The notes: generated by a model from the letters alone, not told the origin. 64,000 nt of DNA from Desulfofustis glycolicus DSM 9705 (GCF_900130015.1 NZ_FQXS01000011.1:62001-126000); one strand, 5' to 3'. Shown: positions 11,238 through 21,316, numbered from the stretch's first letter. Made by a program: numbers and translations.

Positions 11238-12896
11238 CTACATCGTTTCCGGGGCGGTCAAGCCGACGATGTGCAAACCGTTGCGGAACACGGTCCGCAG
11301 AGCAACGATCAGGCTGAGTCGGGCCTGACTGAGGGCGGGATCATCGCCGATGACCCGGTGTTTGTTATAATAGCTGTGCAGACGTCCGGCAAGATCCATC
11401 AGATAAAAAATGACCCGGTGCGGCTCAAGTTGCAGCGCCGCACTTTCGATCAGGGCCGGAAAGGCCGCCATCGCCTTGAGCAGGGCGATCTCATCGTCTT
11501 CACCGAGCAATGCGGTGTCCACGTCGCTGTCGGCACCGACCGCAACTCCTTTCTCTCCGGCCTGGCGCAGGATGGAACAGAGCCGGGCGTGCCCATATTG
11601 CACGTAGTAAACCGGGTTTTCCTGGCTTTGGCTGGCCGCCAGATCGAGGTCAAATTCGAGCTGACTGTCGGGTTTACGCATCATGAAAAAGAAACGTGCG
11701 GCATCAGCGCCCACCTCGTCGAGCAACTCGTCGACCGTGACGAACGTCGCCTTGCGGGTCGACATCTTGACTTGCTTACCGTCCCGCAACAGGGTCACGA
11801 ACTGATGCAGGATCACGGTCACCTTGTCGGCCTCGTAGCCGAGCGCGGTGACACCGGCCAGCACATCGGGGATGGTGGCGATGTGATCGGAGCCGAAGAT
11901 ATCGATCAGCCAGTCGAATTCCCGCCGGAACTTTTCGCGGTGGTAGGCGATGTCGGGCAAGCGATAGGTCGGTTCGCCGGAACTCTTGATGATCACCCGG
12001 TCTTTTTCCTGGCCGAACCGACTGGTGCGAAACCAAGTCGCCCCCTGCTCTTCGTAAACCAACCCCTTGGCCCGCAGTTCAGCCACCACTTCATCGATGG
12101 CACCGTTCTCGTAGAGCGAGCGCTCATTGAAATATTTGTCGAAGACAATGCCCATCCGCGCCAGCGTTGCCGATATGTCCTTGAAGATGACCGCCTCGGC
12201 TTTTCGCTGAAACGGCTCGACCTCCACCACGTCCTTCAAACCATCACCGGCCTCGGCCACCAGTTCCCGGGCGATGTCGTAGATATATTCACCCTGATAG
12301 CCGTCTTCGGGAAAGCTGTCCGGCTCCCCGACCAGTTCCAGATAGCGGGCTCGTACCGACTCGCCGAGCACCCGCATCTGCCGGCCAGCGTTGTTGTAGT
12401 AATACTCCCGGTAAACGTGGTGCCCGGTAGCTTCGAGCAGTCGGGCGATGGCATCACCGAGGATGGCCTGGCGGCCGTGCCCGACGGACAGCGGCCCGGT
12501 CGGATTGGCGCTGACGAACTCGACCATCACCCGGCGATCCCCGCCCACCCGGCTCCGGCCGAACTGCTCGCCGGCAGCCTCGACGGTGGTGATCACCTGT
12601 TGCCAGACAGAGTGGCTGATAGTGATATTGACAAACCCGGGTCCGGCGACGGCAACTGCCGCAATCAATTCCCGTTCCGCTTCGAGCAGGGCGGCGAAAC
12701 GGGCGGCCAACTCTCGTGGGTTGCGTTTCTCAAGACCGGCGATGACCAGAGCGATATTGGTGGAAAAATCGCCCTGGTTCTCATGCTTCGGTATCTCGAC
12801 CGTGTATTTGCCGGCGGCATCGCCGGTCCACAGCCCCTGCTGCACCCCGTCGACAAAACAGCGGTCGACCAGTTCTTTTAAGCGGCTTCTGATCAT
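11238..12896 (-). CDS. argS: Arginyl-tRNA synthetase
   Basis: 552 residues, the usual length for bacterial ArgS. The class I signature is in NPTGPLSVGHGRQ, where SVGH stands for HIGH, and the KMSK loop is KQVKMSTRK. The C-terminal anticodon-binding domain (YVQYGHARLCSILRQ...LRTVFRNGLHIVGLTAPETM) is complete. The enzyme charges tRNA-Arg. Its start overlaps the alr stop by 4 nt (12893-12896), showing translational coupling. Confidence 0.97.
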   Translation of the reverse strand: MIRSRLKELVDRCFVDGVQQGLWTGDAAGKYTVEIPKHENQGDFSTNIALVIAGLEKRNPRELAARFAALLEAERELIAAVAVAGPGFVNITISHSVWQQVITTVEAAGEQFGRSRVGGDRRVMVEFVSANPTGPLSVGHGRQAILGDAIARLLEATGHHVYREYYYNNAGRQMRVLGESVRARYLELVGEPDSFPEDGYQGEYIYDIARELVAEAGDGLKDVVEVEPFQRKAEAVIFKDISATLARMGIVFDKYFNERSLYENGAIDEVVAELRAKGLVYEEQGATWFRTSRFGQEKDRVIIKSSGEPTYRLPDIAYHREKFRREFDWLIDIFGSDHIATIPDVLAGVTALGYEADKVTVILHQFVTLLRDGKQVKMSTRKATFVTVDELLDEVGADAARFFFMMRKPDSQLEFDLDLAASQSQENPVYYVQYGHARLCSILRQAGEKGVAVGADSDVDTALLGEDDEIALLKAMAAFPALIESAALQLEPHRVIFYLMDLAGRLHSYYNKHRVIGDDPALSQARLSLIVALRTVFRNGLHIVGLTAPETM

Positions 12897-14026
12897 GGTG
12901 ATTGGTGATAGGATCGTTCGTTATTGTTACCCAGCGCACAAAGAATCTCGTAGCTGATCGTCTCGCACCAGCCGGCGATCTCGTCGGCATCGATGGTCTG
13001 CTCCTGCTGCCGGCCAAGCAACACCGCCTCGTCTCCGGCCCGGGCAGTGGGAATATCGGTCACGTCGGCCATGCACAGGTTCATGCATATCCGCCCCCGG
13101 ACCGGCGCTCGCCGACCGCCGATCAACACCTCGGCACGATTGGAGAGACAGCGCAGGTAGCCGTCGCTGTAACCTACCGGCAGTACCGCCAGGCGCATAT
13201 CGTGCGGGGCATGGTAGGTGTGACCATAGCTGATGCCTCGGCCCGCCTTGACCTTGTTGATCTGCAGGATTGTCGTAGCAAAGCTCAGTGCCGGACGCAG
13301 GGCCGGGTTGCCGGATGGTGGTCGACCGGACGGACCATCCGGATAATACCCATATAAAGCAATTCCGGCACGCACCAAGTCTCCGTGCGTTTCCGGCAGA
13401 TAGAGGGTCCCGCCGGAATTGCACAAGGAGCGGACGAAACCGGGCGACCGGTAGAACGGTTCTATCGCCGCAGCAAAGGCTTCGGCCACCGCCTCGTTGC
13501 TGCTCGCAGCGGGATCATCGGCACACGGATAGTGACTGATCACCCCGATCACCTCGATCTCCGGCAATTCCATGCAATACCGTGCCACGGCTGCCGCCAT
13601 GTCCGGATCGAAGCCGAGACGTGCCATCCCGCAGTCAAACTTCAGATAGACGCCGATTTTCTCCCCGCGGCGTCGGGCCATCTCGGCAAGCACGTTCAGA
13701 TCGTCGCGACTGAAAACCACCGGGGTCAGTCGATGGCTGAAATAATAATCGATCTGTTCGGCCGCACAGCCGAGAAAAATGAAGATTTCGCCACGGCAAC
13801 CGGACTCACGGAGTTCGACACCTTCGCCGATCTCGGCCACCCCGAAATCCCGGCAACCGGCACGAGCGAAGGCACGGGCGGCGGGTACCAGACCGTGCCC
13901 GTAGGCATCGCTCTTGACCATGGCCAGCACGCGCACCGATTCACCCACGCGGCTCGTCAGTAATCGATAGTTGGCTGCCAGCGCCGTCTCGTCGATCGAA
14001 ACCTGATTATAAGACGATAGCGTCAT
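12893..14026 (-). CDS. alr: Alanine racemase
   Basis: 377 residues of a fold type III PLP enzyme. The PLP lysine is Lys38 in VLAMVKSDAYGHG, and the C-terminal domain carries LPVGYSDGYLR and RGRICMNLCMADVT. It makes D-alanine for peptidoglycan. It lies between a small membrane protein gene (6 bp upstream) and argS (4-nt overlap) in one minus-strand transcription unit. Confidence 0.96.
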   Translation of the reverse strand: MTLSSYNQVSIDETALAANYRLLTSRVGESVRVLAMVKSDAYGHGLVPAARAFARAGCRDFGVAEIGEGVELRESGCRGEIFIFLGCAAEQIDYYFSHRLTPVVFSRDDLNVLAEMARRRGEKIGVYLKFDCGMARLGFDPDMAAAVARYCMELPEIEVIGVISHYPCADDPAASSNEAVAEAFAAAIEPFYRSPGFVRSLCNSGGTLYLPETHGDLVRAGIALYGYYPDGPSGRPPSGNPALRPALSFATTILQINKVKAGRGISYGHTYHAPHDMRLAVLPVGYSDGYLRCLSNRAEVLIGGRRAPVRGRICMNLCMADVTDIPTARAGDEAVLLGRQQEQTIDADEIAGWCETISYEILCALGNNNERSYHQSP

Positions 14027-14031
14027 ACGCT

Positions 14032-14490
14032 TTATACTCCCGTTTGCCGATCAAACAACGCCCGCCAGGCAAACCTGCTGGAATAGATCAGACCACAGCC
14101 GATCGCGACACAGATTGTGCCGATCGACAGGGACCAACCGTCGATGGTTTGCCTGATCGTTATGCCGGAAACGATCATGGCCAGCACCAGGAACCAGGTC
14201 TTCCAGGAATATACCGCTCCGATGCAGGTATGATCGCCAAATTGACCGATCCGCATGATAACCCGCCGAGCCGACCGATCAAGAATAAAGAACGACTTCA
14301 CAAAGCCGAGCAGGATGCCGGCTCCAATTAGCCACAGACCGTCACCGCTTTTCAATAGAATAATGCCGCGCACCAGCAGAAAGAGTCCGGCCCCGCTCCA
14401 GAACAGCGCAGCTAAAAGCAGGTGCACCGTCGGGGCCACTCCCGGCTTGAAACGACCGATTCCCTGCGGTTCTCTTTTTTCTGTGCCCAT
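14032..14490 (-). CDS. Conserved-looking integral membrane protein (152 aa)
   Basis: Four hydrophobic segments can be read, at about 21-40, 50-70, 97-113 and 119-137. The loop between the second and third has Arg-rich FILDRSARRVIMRIGQFGDHTCIGAVYSW. The start ATG at 14490 is near a strong terminator that closes the previous ferredoxin gene, so this is probably the first gene of the alr-argS-argA operon. I do not recognise a family or function. Confidence 0.7.
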   Translation of the reverse strand: MGTEKREPQGIGRFKPGVAPTVHLLLAALFWSGAGLFLLVRGIILLKSGDGLWLIGAGILLGFVKSFFILDRSARRVIMRIGQFGDHTCIGAVYSWKTWFLVLAMIVSGITIRQTIDGWSLSIGTICVAIGCGLIYSSRFAWRALFDRQTGV

Positions 14491-14497
14491 AAACAGT

Positions 14498-14532
14498 TAA
14501 GCCCATCCCCCCGGAGCGGGGAGATGGGCTTA
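14498..14532 (-). terminator. Hairpin terminator between ferredoxin and the alr operon
   Basis: TAAGCCCATC pairs with GATGGGCTTA over 10 bp, with an inner CCCC/GGGG extension. It lies 25 bp past the ferredoxin stop on the minus strand. Confidence 0.7.
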
Positions 14533-14557
14533 GACCCGGGTTCGTTCAAAAACCGTA

Positions 14558-14743
14558 TTAGAGTTCCGTTACGGTGATGGCGCCTTCGGGGCAAACTTCT
14601 ACACAGGTCTCACAACCGAGACATTCGTCGGCATCGACAGGCTCAGCCTTGCCGTCTACCATCTCGAAAACCTGTGCCGGACATGCTGCCACACATTCCT
14701 CGTCGCCACTGCACTTATCTTTGTCTACTACGACCTCAAACAT
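14558..14743 (-). CDS. Small 2[4Fe-4S]-type ferredoxin (61 aa)
   Basis: The ATG at 14743 follows a strong GGAGG site by 5 nt, giving a 61-residue protein; a longer upstream reading is not needed. The first cluster motif is unusual (CSGDEECVAACP, with a two-residue insertion in C-x2-C spacing); the second is canonical (CLGCETCVEVCPEG). Such low-potential ferredoxins carry electrons in anaerobic metabolism. The gene is monocistronic, with a terminator downstream. Confidence 0.92.
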   Translation of the reverse strand: MFEVVVDKDKCSGDEECVAACPAQVFEMVDGKAEPVDADECLGCETCVEVCPEGAITVTEL

Positions 14744-15138
14744 TACACACCTCCATAAAGAAATGAAATAAGCCAAGCATTCCAAATGCTTGGCCAGGCT
14801 CAAAACGATACTCTGAGAGCAAACATTTTGTGTAAATATCCAGATAATGTACGGTCATATTTTTGTCAAGCAAAAATACCAACCACAGCGTAACACACAC
14901 CCGCTCCTCGTTTGTTTCTCGAGAGCTTTTGCTTCTCCACTGTAATCACTTGTTTTTTTTGACAATAAACGTAACAGCCCGGGGCTGGCCGACTCTGCCG
15001 GAGGCTGCATCGCGAAGGCCCGGCGGGCCGGAGAATCTCTTTATCTTTTTCTTGCACAACCGGCCATCGGCATTACTGTTGGAGCAGTCCGCCCCACCGG
15101 GCGATCATTCGACATGCAAACCTCAACTCCCGCAGCTC
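14744..15138. other. Intergenic region carrying a 58-bp dispersed repeat
   Basis: About 395 bp between the divergent ferredoxin and a plus-strand small gene. It holds an AT-rich promoter-like part near the ferredoxin and one copy of the GC-rich dispersed repeat at 14978-15037. No further gene is seen. Confidence 0.6.
14978..15037. repeat. 58-bp GC-rich dispersed repeat, copy A
   Basis: Starts CCCGGGGCTGGCCGACTC, continues GGAGGCTGCATCGCGAAG and ends GGCCGGAGAATC, with an internal GGCCCG/CGGGCC hairpin. The same unit recurs at 20668 and 28812, each time intergenic and in the same orientation. Confidence 0.85.
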
Positions 15139-15489
15139 ATGAAACAAGACTCGCAAGACAACAAACAACCGCAACTGGAAATCCGTGAACGGGCCATGGT
15201 CGAAGGCATCCTCGAAGGCAGTCCCGACGGTGTCGCCGTCGTCGTGGTCAGGCTGGATTGCGGCTGCCGGAAAATGGCCGCCGTCTCGGTGGACGGTGAG
15301 CCCGCCTCGAAAGTCATCATGTACCGAGACAACGCCGAGACCATCTGCGATACCTGCAAGAAGGACCAGGGCGCCTTCATGCGGGTCACCGAACAATTCA
15401 TCCACTGGCAGGAGCCGGTGCCGGACGCCGCCACCCAGGCGCGAATTGCCAATAAGGTCTTCGGCACCCCGCACCCTTCGGTTCACTGA
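15139..15489 (+). CDS. Conserved-looking hypothetical protein (116 aa)
   Basis: The in-frame ATG at 15139 is preferred; the reading frame upstream runs through the dispersed repeat and is unlikely to be coding. The protein has a beta-rich middle (GVAVVVVRLDCGCRKMAAVSVDG) and three Cys in CGC and CDTCKKD that could bind metal. It converges on the cobB gene with 7 bp between stops. No family is recognised. Confidence 0.6.
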   Translation: MKQDSQDNKQPQLEIRERAMVEGILEGSPDGVAVVVVRLDCGCRKMAAVSVDGEPASKVIMYRDNAETICDTCKKDQGAFMRVTEQFIHWQEPVPDAATQARIANKVFGTPHPSVH

Positions 15490-15496
15490 ACCTGCG

Positions 15497-16882
15497 CTAT
15501 CGGTCCCGGCGAAACCGGCGGCAGCAGGCGACAAACCCCGCGGCCCAAGCCGGGGTCCCTTCAGCGTGAACATGGGTATACAGGGCCAGTACATTGCGGT
15601 AGCACAGGCCGTCCCGGCCCGCCATAAAACCGGTGCCGCGTTCCATCTTGACCACCAGTTGCAGCGGGTCACCGGGCCAATCGAGGATCGTTGAATAGCG
15701 GAACTCATGGCCCTTGACGCGGAGCCCCTGCGGGTAAAAAGGGTTTTCACCGGTCACCGAAAAAATCGAATAGCCATGCGCCTGCGGTTTTTTGGCCATG
15801 CCGAAACGGACCGGAAACAGGCCGACCAACGGATACTCGCCATCCGCCAGCACGATCGAGGCTCCCAGATAAATCAGCCCGCCGCACTCGGCATAGATGG
15901 GCAATCCCCCCTCGGCGGCAGCGAGAACAGAGGCCCGGAAACTGCTGTTGACCGCCAGTTCCGAGGCGCTCGTCTCCGGGAAACCACCGCCGATATAGAG
16001 CCCGTCCAGCGGCGGCAGGCCGGGATCGGCCAACGCATTGATCGGGACCAGCTCGGCGCCGCAGCGCTGCAGCGCGGCAAGGTTCTCCGGGTAATAGAAT
16101 TGGAAGGCGGCATCCTGCAGGATGCCGATTCTCACGTCACGGTGCTGCGGCAGCGACACGAGATCGATCGTTTCCGCCCCGCCAGCGGGAAGCACCGGTT
16201 GCATCGCCGCCTCGACCCGGGCCAGATCGATTGATTCGCGGGCGGTGCAGGCAAGTAAGTCGAGCGCCTGGGCAGTACCGTCATACTCCTGGTAGGGAAT
16301 CATACCGAGATGGCGCATCGGGAAGATATCCCGTCCGAGTCGCGGTACGCTGCCCACTACCGGCACCCCGGTCGCCCCTTCCACCGCCTCGGTAATGATG
16401 CGACGCTGCCGTTCGGTGGCCACCCGGTTGAGGACCACGCCGGCCAAACGAACCCGCTCGTCAAAACGCTGGCAACCCAACACCAGCGCGGCGATGGTCC
16501 GGGTCGTCTTGGTACAGTCGACTACCAGCAGCACCGGCAGATCGAGCATAACCGCCAGTTCGGCGGTCGAATAACCGCCACTGGCGGTCACGCCGTCAAA
16601 CAACCCGCGATTGCCCTCCACCAGTGCCAGGTCGGCGCCAACGCTGCGCTGGCGAAAGGAAGCGGTGATGATCTCCGGGGCAACGAGATAGGGATCGAGG
16701 TTGTAACAATTCCGTCCGGCCGCACACTGCAGCCAGCCGGCATCGATATAATCAGGGCCCTTCTTGAACGGCGCCACGACCCGGCCGACCCCGGTCCAGG
16801 CCGCGGTCAAACCGACCGACACCACGCTCTTGCCGGAGCCGCCGGAAAGCCCGGCCACCACGATTGCCTTGACGCCATCCAT
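15497..16882 (-). CDS. cbiA: Cobyrinic acid a,c-diamide synthase (CobB/CbiA)
   Basis: 461 residues from the ATG at 16882, which follows the acyltransferase stop after 1 nt; an ATG at 16903 is also possible. The N-terminal P-loop (GLSGGSGKS) and the VEGNRGLFDG motif belong to the amide ligase. The C-terminal class I glutaminase-like domain has its nucleophile Cys in YAECGGLIYLG and a closing His in VKGHEFRYS. The enzyme amidates the a and c side chains of cobyrinate in B12 synthesis; it could instead act on Ni-sirohydrochlorin, but no F430 genes are present. It ends the rnhA-uvrB-acyltransferase operon, and no other cobalamin gene is nearby. Confidence 0.87.
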   Translation of the reverse strand: MDGVKAIVVAGLSGGSGKSVVSVGLTAAWTGVGRVVAPFKKGPDYIDAGWLQCAAGRNCYNLDPYLVAPEIITASFRQRSVGADLALVEGNRGLFDGVTASGGYSTAELAVMLDLPVLLVVDCTKTTRTIAALVLGCQRFDERVRLAGVVLNRVATERQRRIITEAVEGATGVPVVGSVPRLGRDIFPMRHLGMIPYQEYDGTAQALDLLACTARESIDLARVEAAMQPVLPAGGAETIDLVSLPQHRDVRIGILQDAAFQFYYPENLAALQRCGAELVPINALADPGLPPLDGLYIGGGFPETSASELAVNSSFRASVLAAAEGGLPIYAECGGLIYLGASIVLADGEYPLVGLFPVRFGMAKKPQAHGYSIFSVTGENPFYPQGLRVKGHEFRYSTILDWPGDPLQLVVKMERGTGFMAGRDGLCYRNVLALYTHVHAEGTPAWAAGFVACCRRFRRDR

Positions 16883-16883
16883 A

Positions 16884-17555
16884 TCAGTGTCCTTCTTTTT
16901 CATAACGCGACCAAGCCAGTCGATAGAGCTCGAGCAGGGCCCTCTCCAACTCGCACCGGTAGACCTCCATGCCGTCGGCGTCGAGCCCGGCCGGCACGAA
17001 CAACGGTTCGCCGAAAAACACATCGACCCGGGCAAACAGCTTCGGAACCGCCAACCGGTCCCAGGAGCGAAACGTGAAATACCGCGAGGCGGACCAGACG
17101 ATCGGCAGAATCGGCGAGCCGGAGCGGGAGGCGAGCAGGACCGGACCGCCCTGGGCCTTCAGGGCCGGGCCCTGCGAACCGTCGGCGACAATCGCCAGAT
17201 TCTCGCCACTATCGATCCGACTTTTCAATTCCTTCACCGCCCGCAAACCCCGCCGGTTCCGTGACCCGCGCACCGCAGAAAAACCGAGATGGCCGGCCAG
17301 TCGGGCCAGGTAATCACCGTCCCGGCTGGCGCTGACCAGCGCCGCCGCCCGGTAGGAGCGCATATGATAGAGCAGATACGTCAGCGAATAGTGCCAGAAT
17401 ACGGCAATCACCGGTTTTCCGGTGGCCACCGCCCGTTCTTTGCACTCGCCGCCGTGCTCGGTGGTCCGGCAGGTGAGAAACCAGGCCCGAATCAGCCAGG
17501 AGGCGAGTAGCGGCACGACCCGGACAGCCGCCTGGTGCAGCAGAGGATGTTTCAT
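16884..17555 (-). CDS. DUF374-family lysophospholipid acyltransferase
   Basis: 223 residues. An N-terminal hydrophobic helix (about 8-28) precedes the acyltransferase motif [12 protein letters not shown], in which His takes the place of the usual H(x4)D context of this subfamily. [25 protein letters not shown] and [15 protein letters not shown] follow the DUF374 pattern known from KDO-transferase-linked acyltransferases. Likely membrane-associated acyl transfer to a lipid. The start overlaps the uvrB stop by 4 nt. Confidence 0.82.
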   Translation of the reverse strand: MKHPLLHQAAVRVVPLLASWLIRAWFLTCRTTEHGGECKERAVATGKPVIAVFWHYSLTYLLYHMRSYRAAALVSASRDGDYLARLAGHLGFSAVRGSRNRRGLRAVKELKSRIDSGENLAIVADGSQGPALKAQGGPVLLASRSGSPILPIVWSASRYFTFRSWDRLAVPKLFARVDVFFGEPLFVPAGLDADGMEVYRCELERALLELYRLAWSRYEKEGH

Positions 17556-19573
17556 CCGATTTCGATCTCCAGCATTCTCAGTGCCTTGATGCGATCGCGC
17601 AGGCGGGCCGCCTCTTCGAAAGCCAGCTCACGGGCAGCGGCCTGCATCTGCTGTTCGAGCCGGCCAATCTCCCGATCCAGATCGGCGACCGACCCGTAAC
17701 GCACGATCTCTTCGGCCACCGCCTGCTGGCCGTCCGGCTCGCCGAAGTGATAACCGGCCTCGCGCAGGTATTGATGGATAGTGTCCTTGACCGCCGACAC
17801 GATGGTTGTCGGCTCGATGCCATGCTCCCGGTTAAACGCTTCCTGTATCGCCCGGCGGCGCTGCGTTTCGTCGATGGTACGCCGCATCGAACCGGTCACC
17901 TGGTCGGCGTACATGATGACCATGCCGTTGACGTTGCGGGCCGCTCGCCCGCATGTCTGGATCAGGGAGCGATCCGAACGCAGGAACCCTTCCTTGTCGG
18001 CATCGAGCACCGCCACCAGGGAGACCTCCGGCAGGTCGAGCCCTTCCCGGAGCAGGTTGATGCCGATCAGCACGTCATATTCGTGGTTGCGCAGATCGCG
18101 GACCAACTCGACGCGGTCCAGGGTCTTGATATCGGAATGCAGGTAGCGCACCCGGACCCCGAGTTTTTCGTAATAATCGGTCAGCTCCTCGGCCATCCGC
18201 TTGGTCAGCGTAGTCACCAGCACCGCCTCACCGCGCTCGCTGCGCAGCCTGATCTCGTGCAGCAGGTCGTCGACCTGGCTGGTCGCCGGGCGCACCTCGA
18301 TGACCGGGTCGAGCAGGCCGGTCGGCCGGATCACCTGTTCGACGATTCGTCCCTCGGCCCGTTCCAACTCGTAGGGTCCCGGGGTGGCCGACACGTAGAT
18401 GATCTGGTTGACCCGCTGCTCGAACTCGGTAAAACGCAGCGGTCGGTTGTCCAGGGCCGAGGGCAGCCGGAAGCCGAAATTGACCAGGGTCTGCTTGCGC
18501 GAGCGGTCGCCGTTATACATCGCGTTGAGCTGCGGAATACCGATATGGCTCTCGTCGATAAAGATCAGGAAATCCTCCGGAAAATAGTCGAGCAGGTTCG
18601 GCGGCGGCATACCTTCCGGCTTGCCGGTCAGGTGGCGGCTGTAGTTTTCAATGCCGTTGCAGTAGCCGAGCTCCTGCATCATCTCCAGATCGAACATGGT
18701 GCGCTGCTCGAGCCGCTGTTCTTCGACGAGCCGGTTCTCGGCATGCAAGTGCTCGAGCCGCTGCTGCAGCTCCTCCTTGATGGTACGTAGCGCGATCTGC
18801 AGACGTTCCTTCGAGGTGACGAAATGGGAACCGGGAAACACCGTATAGTCGCTGAGCCGCTCGATGACCACGCCGCGCAGCGGGTCGATGACGGTGAGCG
18901 ACTCGATGGTGTCGCCGAACCACTCGACGCGCACCGCCCGATCTTCCTCATGGACCGGAAAGATATCGATCACATCGCCGCGGACCCGGAAGGTCGAACG
19001 GTGAAAGGAAAAATCGTTGCGTTCGTACTGCATGAAGACCAGCCGCCGCTGCACCGTCTCCGGCGCTACCTCCTCGCCGCAGACCAACCGTAGGTGCATG
19101 TTGCGGTATTCGTCAGGCGAGCCGAGACCATAGATGCAGGAAACCGAGGCGACGATCAGTACATCGCGCCTGGTCAGCAGAGAGCGGGTCGCCGAGTGGC
19201 GCATCTTGTCGATGGCGTCGTTGATCGACGAGTCCTTCTCGATATAGGTGTCGGACTGCGGAATATAGGCTTCCGGCTGGTAATAATCGTAATAAGAAAC
19301 GAAATATTCGACCGCGTTATGGGGAAACAATTCCTTGAACTCGCTGAACAACTGTGCCGCCAGGATCTTGTTCGGGGCAATCACCAGGGTCGGCCGTTGC
19401 ACCTGCTCGACAATGCCGGCCATGGTAAAGGTCTTGCCGCTGCCGGTCACCCCGAGCAGGATCTGGTCCCGTTCACCGTGCTGCAGCCCCGCCACCAGTC
19501 GGGCAATGGCCTCCGGTTGGTCGCCGGCCGGAGAAAAGGTGCTGACCAGCTGAAAACGAGGATCATCGGTCAT
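17552..19573 (-). CDS. uvrB: Excinuclease ABC subunit B
   Basis: 673 residues from the ATG at 19573; an in-frame upstream extension lies inside rnhA and is not credible. Walker [11 protein letters not shown], the beta-hairpin [26 protein letters not shown], the helicase motifs [30 protein letters not shown], and a C-terminal UVR motif are all present. UvrB is the damage-verifying helicase of nucleotide excision repair. Its ATG overlaps the rnhA TGA. Confidence 0.97.
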   Translation of the reverse strand: MTDDPRFQLVSTFSPAGDQPEAIARLVAGLQHGERDQILLGVTGSGKTFTMAGIVEQVQRPTLVIAPNKILAAQLFSEFKELFPHNAVEYFVSYYDYYQPEAYIPQSDTYIEKDSSINDAIDKMRHSATRSLLTRRDVLIVASVSCIYGLGSPDEYRNMHLRLVCGEEVAPETVQRRLVFMQYERNDFSFHRSTFRVRGDVIDIFPVHEEDRAVRVEWFGDTIESLTVIDPLRGVVIERLSDYTVFPGSHFVTSKERLQIALRTIKEELQQRLEHLHAENRLVEEQRLEQRTMFDLEMMQELGYCNGIENYSRHLTGKPEGMPPPNLLDYFPEDFLIFIDESHIGIPQLNAMYNGDRSRKQTLVNFGFRLPSALDNRPLRFTEFEQRVNQIIYVSATPGPYELERAEGRIVEQVIRPTGLLDPVIEVRPATSQVDDLLHEIRLRSERGEAVLVTTLTKRMAEELTDYYEKLGVRVRYLHSDIKTLDRVELVRDLRNHEYDVLIGINLLREGLDLPEVSLVAVLDADKEGFLRSDRSLIQTCGRAARNVNGMVIMYADQVTGSMRRTIDETQRRRAIQEAFNREHGIEPTTIVSAVKDTIHQYLREAGYHFGEPDGQQAVAEEIVRYGSVADLDREIGRLEQQMQAAARELAFEEAARLRDRIKALRMLEIEIG

Positions 19574-20502
19574 GCTGCTGCACCCTGCTCGAACTCGCGG
19601 GCCAACTCCTTGGCCTCTTGCATCGCGCACAATTCCTGTTGCCGATCGGCCAGTTGAATCTGCACTTGGTGCTGATCGAGCAAACCGGCTAAGCGCTGCC
19701 ACAACTCGCGGTTACTGACCGGCGCACCCTCGCGGGTCAGCCAGTCGCGCTGTCGCCAGCCGGGCAGCCAGGAGACGGCGCCGTCGCGCAGATAGCCCGA
19801 ATACGTGAAGAGGTGGGCCGGCAGGTTCGTCTTCAGGGCGGTCAATCCTTCGATCGCCGCGTGGATATAGAGCTGGTTGGCGGTCATCCCCTCCGCCCTG
19901 CCGCCGAGTACCCGGACCCGGTCCCGCCAGGTCAGGATTACGGCCCAGCCGCCGATCCCGACCGATTGACGGCATGTCACCCCGAGATAGAGGCGGACAT
20001 CATCCGCCGCTGGCTGCCGGGCCGCCGCGGCATCCCGCCGCTCCGGTTCAACACCGCTCTTGCGGGCCAGCACGGCCAATTCGTCGGCACGGTTGTTCCA
20101 GCGATCGGTACCGTGCCCGCGCACCCATTTCCAGGTAATCCGGTGGTGCTCGATCTGCACCAGCAATTCCTGCCACAGATCGCAGTTTTTCACCGGCCGA
20201 CGGTCCGCGGTCTGCCAGCCGTTGCGCTGCCATTTGACGATCCAGTCGGTAATGCCGTGGCGCAGGTAATTCGAATCGGTGTAGAGAACGATGCGGTGCC
20301 GCCCTTCGATCGATTTCAGCGCCGCAACCGCAGCGGTCAATTCCATCCGGTTATTGGTCGATTCCCCGCCGTAACCGGAGAGTTCCCGCACCACCTTACC
20401 GTCGGCCAGGATAACCGCGCCCCAGCCGCCCGGTCCCGGGTTGGGACTGCAGGCGCCGTCGGTATAAACGGTCAGCTCCGGCAGCTGCCGATCATCGGCC
20501 AT
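19570..20502 (-). CDS. rnhA: Ribonuclease HI fused to a second, inactive RNase H-like domain
   Basis: 310 residues from the ATG at 20502. Residues 1-150 are a complete RNase HI with the DEDD set Asp15 (YTDGAC), Glu54 (NRMELT), Asp76 (YTDSN) and Asp140 (NNRADELA), plus the handle [16 protein letters not shown]. Residues ~168-285 repeat the fold: [47 protein letters not shown]. At the positions matching Asp15, Glu54 and Asp76 they have Gly174, Tyr212 and Tyr234, and there is no partner for Asp140. Ordinary RnhA is about 150-160 residues. The second copy probably binds nucleic acid or acts structurally. First gene of the uvrB operon. Confidence 0.92.
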   Translation of the reverse strand: MADDRQLPELTVYTDGACSPNPGPGGWGAVILADGKVVRELSGYGGESTNNRMELTAAVAALKSIEGRHRIVLYTDSNYLRHGITDWIVKWQRNGWQTADRRPVKNCDLWQELLVQIEHHRITWKWVRGHGTDRWNNRADELAVLARKSGVEPERRDAAAARQPAADDVRLYLGVTCRQSVGIGGWAVILTWRDRVRVLGGRAEGMTANQLYIHAAIEGLTALKTNLPAHLFTYSGYLRDGAVSWLPGWRQRDWLTREGAPVSNRELWQRLAGLLDQHQVQIQLADRQQELCAMQEAKELAREFEQGAAA

Positions 20503-21009
20503 GCCAGACCTGCCGCGTGACACGCAAACTGTTCCCGTTTTCCACGTGAACTCCACTCCCCCTGTTGAAACCATCCATCGGACAAGTACCTGCCCCTAAC
20601 TCTTTGTTGGCCACCAAACCCTCTGCACAAAGCCACCCCACCCCCAAAAAAAGCGGCCATAACCGACAGGGCTGGTCGGCTGTGCCGCAGGCTGCATCGC
20701 GAAGGCCCGGCAGGCCGGAGAATCAGGCCCGAAGGGCTGCGGACAGGACGTCCGCAGCTGGCGGCCAGGCCATGGATGGCCTGTCTGCCAGCCTCGGAGG
20801 CCAGCCGATCAGGCCGCAGCGCAGCAGCCGGAGGTACAGCCGCCCGGCCCGGAACTGCCCAATACCCGATAAACAAGATGACACCTTTACACAACATGCC
20901 GAGTTGTCCGGCAGCCGAACCATCCGGCAGGACATCTTACCCGTTCCGCCCCCCTTTTTCACGTCATCTTGACATGCACGAGCAGAGATGCAACCGCCGC
21001 TCCCGCACC
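20503..21009. other. Structured intergenic region with dispersed repeat and hairpins
   Basis: About 500 bp between rnhA and a ferredoxin gene. It contains dispersed repeat copy B (20668-20724), then hairpins CTGCGGAC/GTCCGCAG (20737-20757) and AGGCCAT/ATGGCCT (20766-20781), and further GC-rich inverted segments up to about 20850. The reading frames across it are repeat-derived and I see no gene. Confidence 0.6.
20668..20724. repeat. 58-bp GC-rich dispersed repeat, copy B
   Basis: AGGGCTGGTCGGC, GCAGGCTGCATCGCGAAG and GGCCGGAGAATC align with copy A at 14978 with only a few substitutions. It is followed by extra hairpins not seen at the other copies. Confidence 0.85.
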
Positions 21010-21246
21010 TTACTCGTCCTCCCAATAAATACAATCCTCCGGACAATATTTCATCGCCTCGGCAATCGCTTCCTCATCAAGCACGGCACCGTCGATGATT
21101 TCTATCAGGCCGGTATCGTCGCGCAACCGGAAGATCTCCGGCACCAGTTCGACACATCCGCCGCAGCGTGAACAGGCCCCGACATCGACCACGAGCCGCC
21201 GCCTGGTACCGGACCGCCCTGAACCGTCGCTGCGAAATGCTGACAT
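21010..21246 (-). CDS. [4Fe-4S] ferredoxin (78 aa)
   Basis: Start chosen at the ATG at 21246 (MSAFRSDG). The motif CSRCGGCVELVPEIF, with the distal YCPEDCIYWEDE, gives the pattern of a single-cluster ferredoxin of the Fer4_13/Fer4_15 type, with C-x2-C-x2-C and a remote Cys-Pro. Likely an electron carrier. It is divergent from fprA (215 bp apart), which uses reduced rubredoxin or ferredoxin, so the pair may share a control region. Confidence 0.85.
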   Translation of the reverse strand: MSAFRSDGSGRSGTRRRLVVDVGACSRCGGCVELVPEIFRLRDDTGLIEIIDGAVLDEEAIAEAMKYCPEDCIYWEDE

Positions 21247-21316
21247 AGTCGTATTTCCCGTGTTATCCCACAGTTTAATCCACCTCACCCCAGCTCACTG
21301 CACTCCTCATTTTTTT

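Noticed and set aside
11271-12881. 536-aa open frame on the plus strand
   Set aside because: Antisense to argS, with no recognisable sequence of its own.
14863-15138. Upstream extension of the 116-aa hypothetical gene
   Set aside because: Encoded largely by the dispersed repeat; the same peptide appears at the other repeat copy, in a non-gene context.
20472-21046. Several 100-140 aa frames between rnhA and the ferredoxin
   Set aside because: They translate repeats and hairpins, and partly shadow rnhA.
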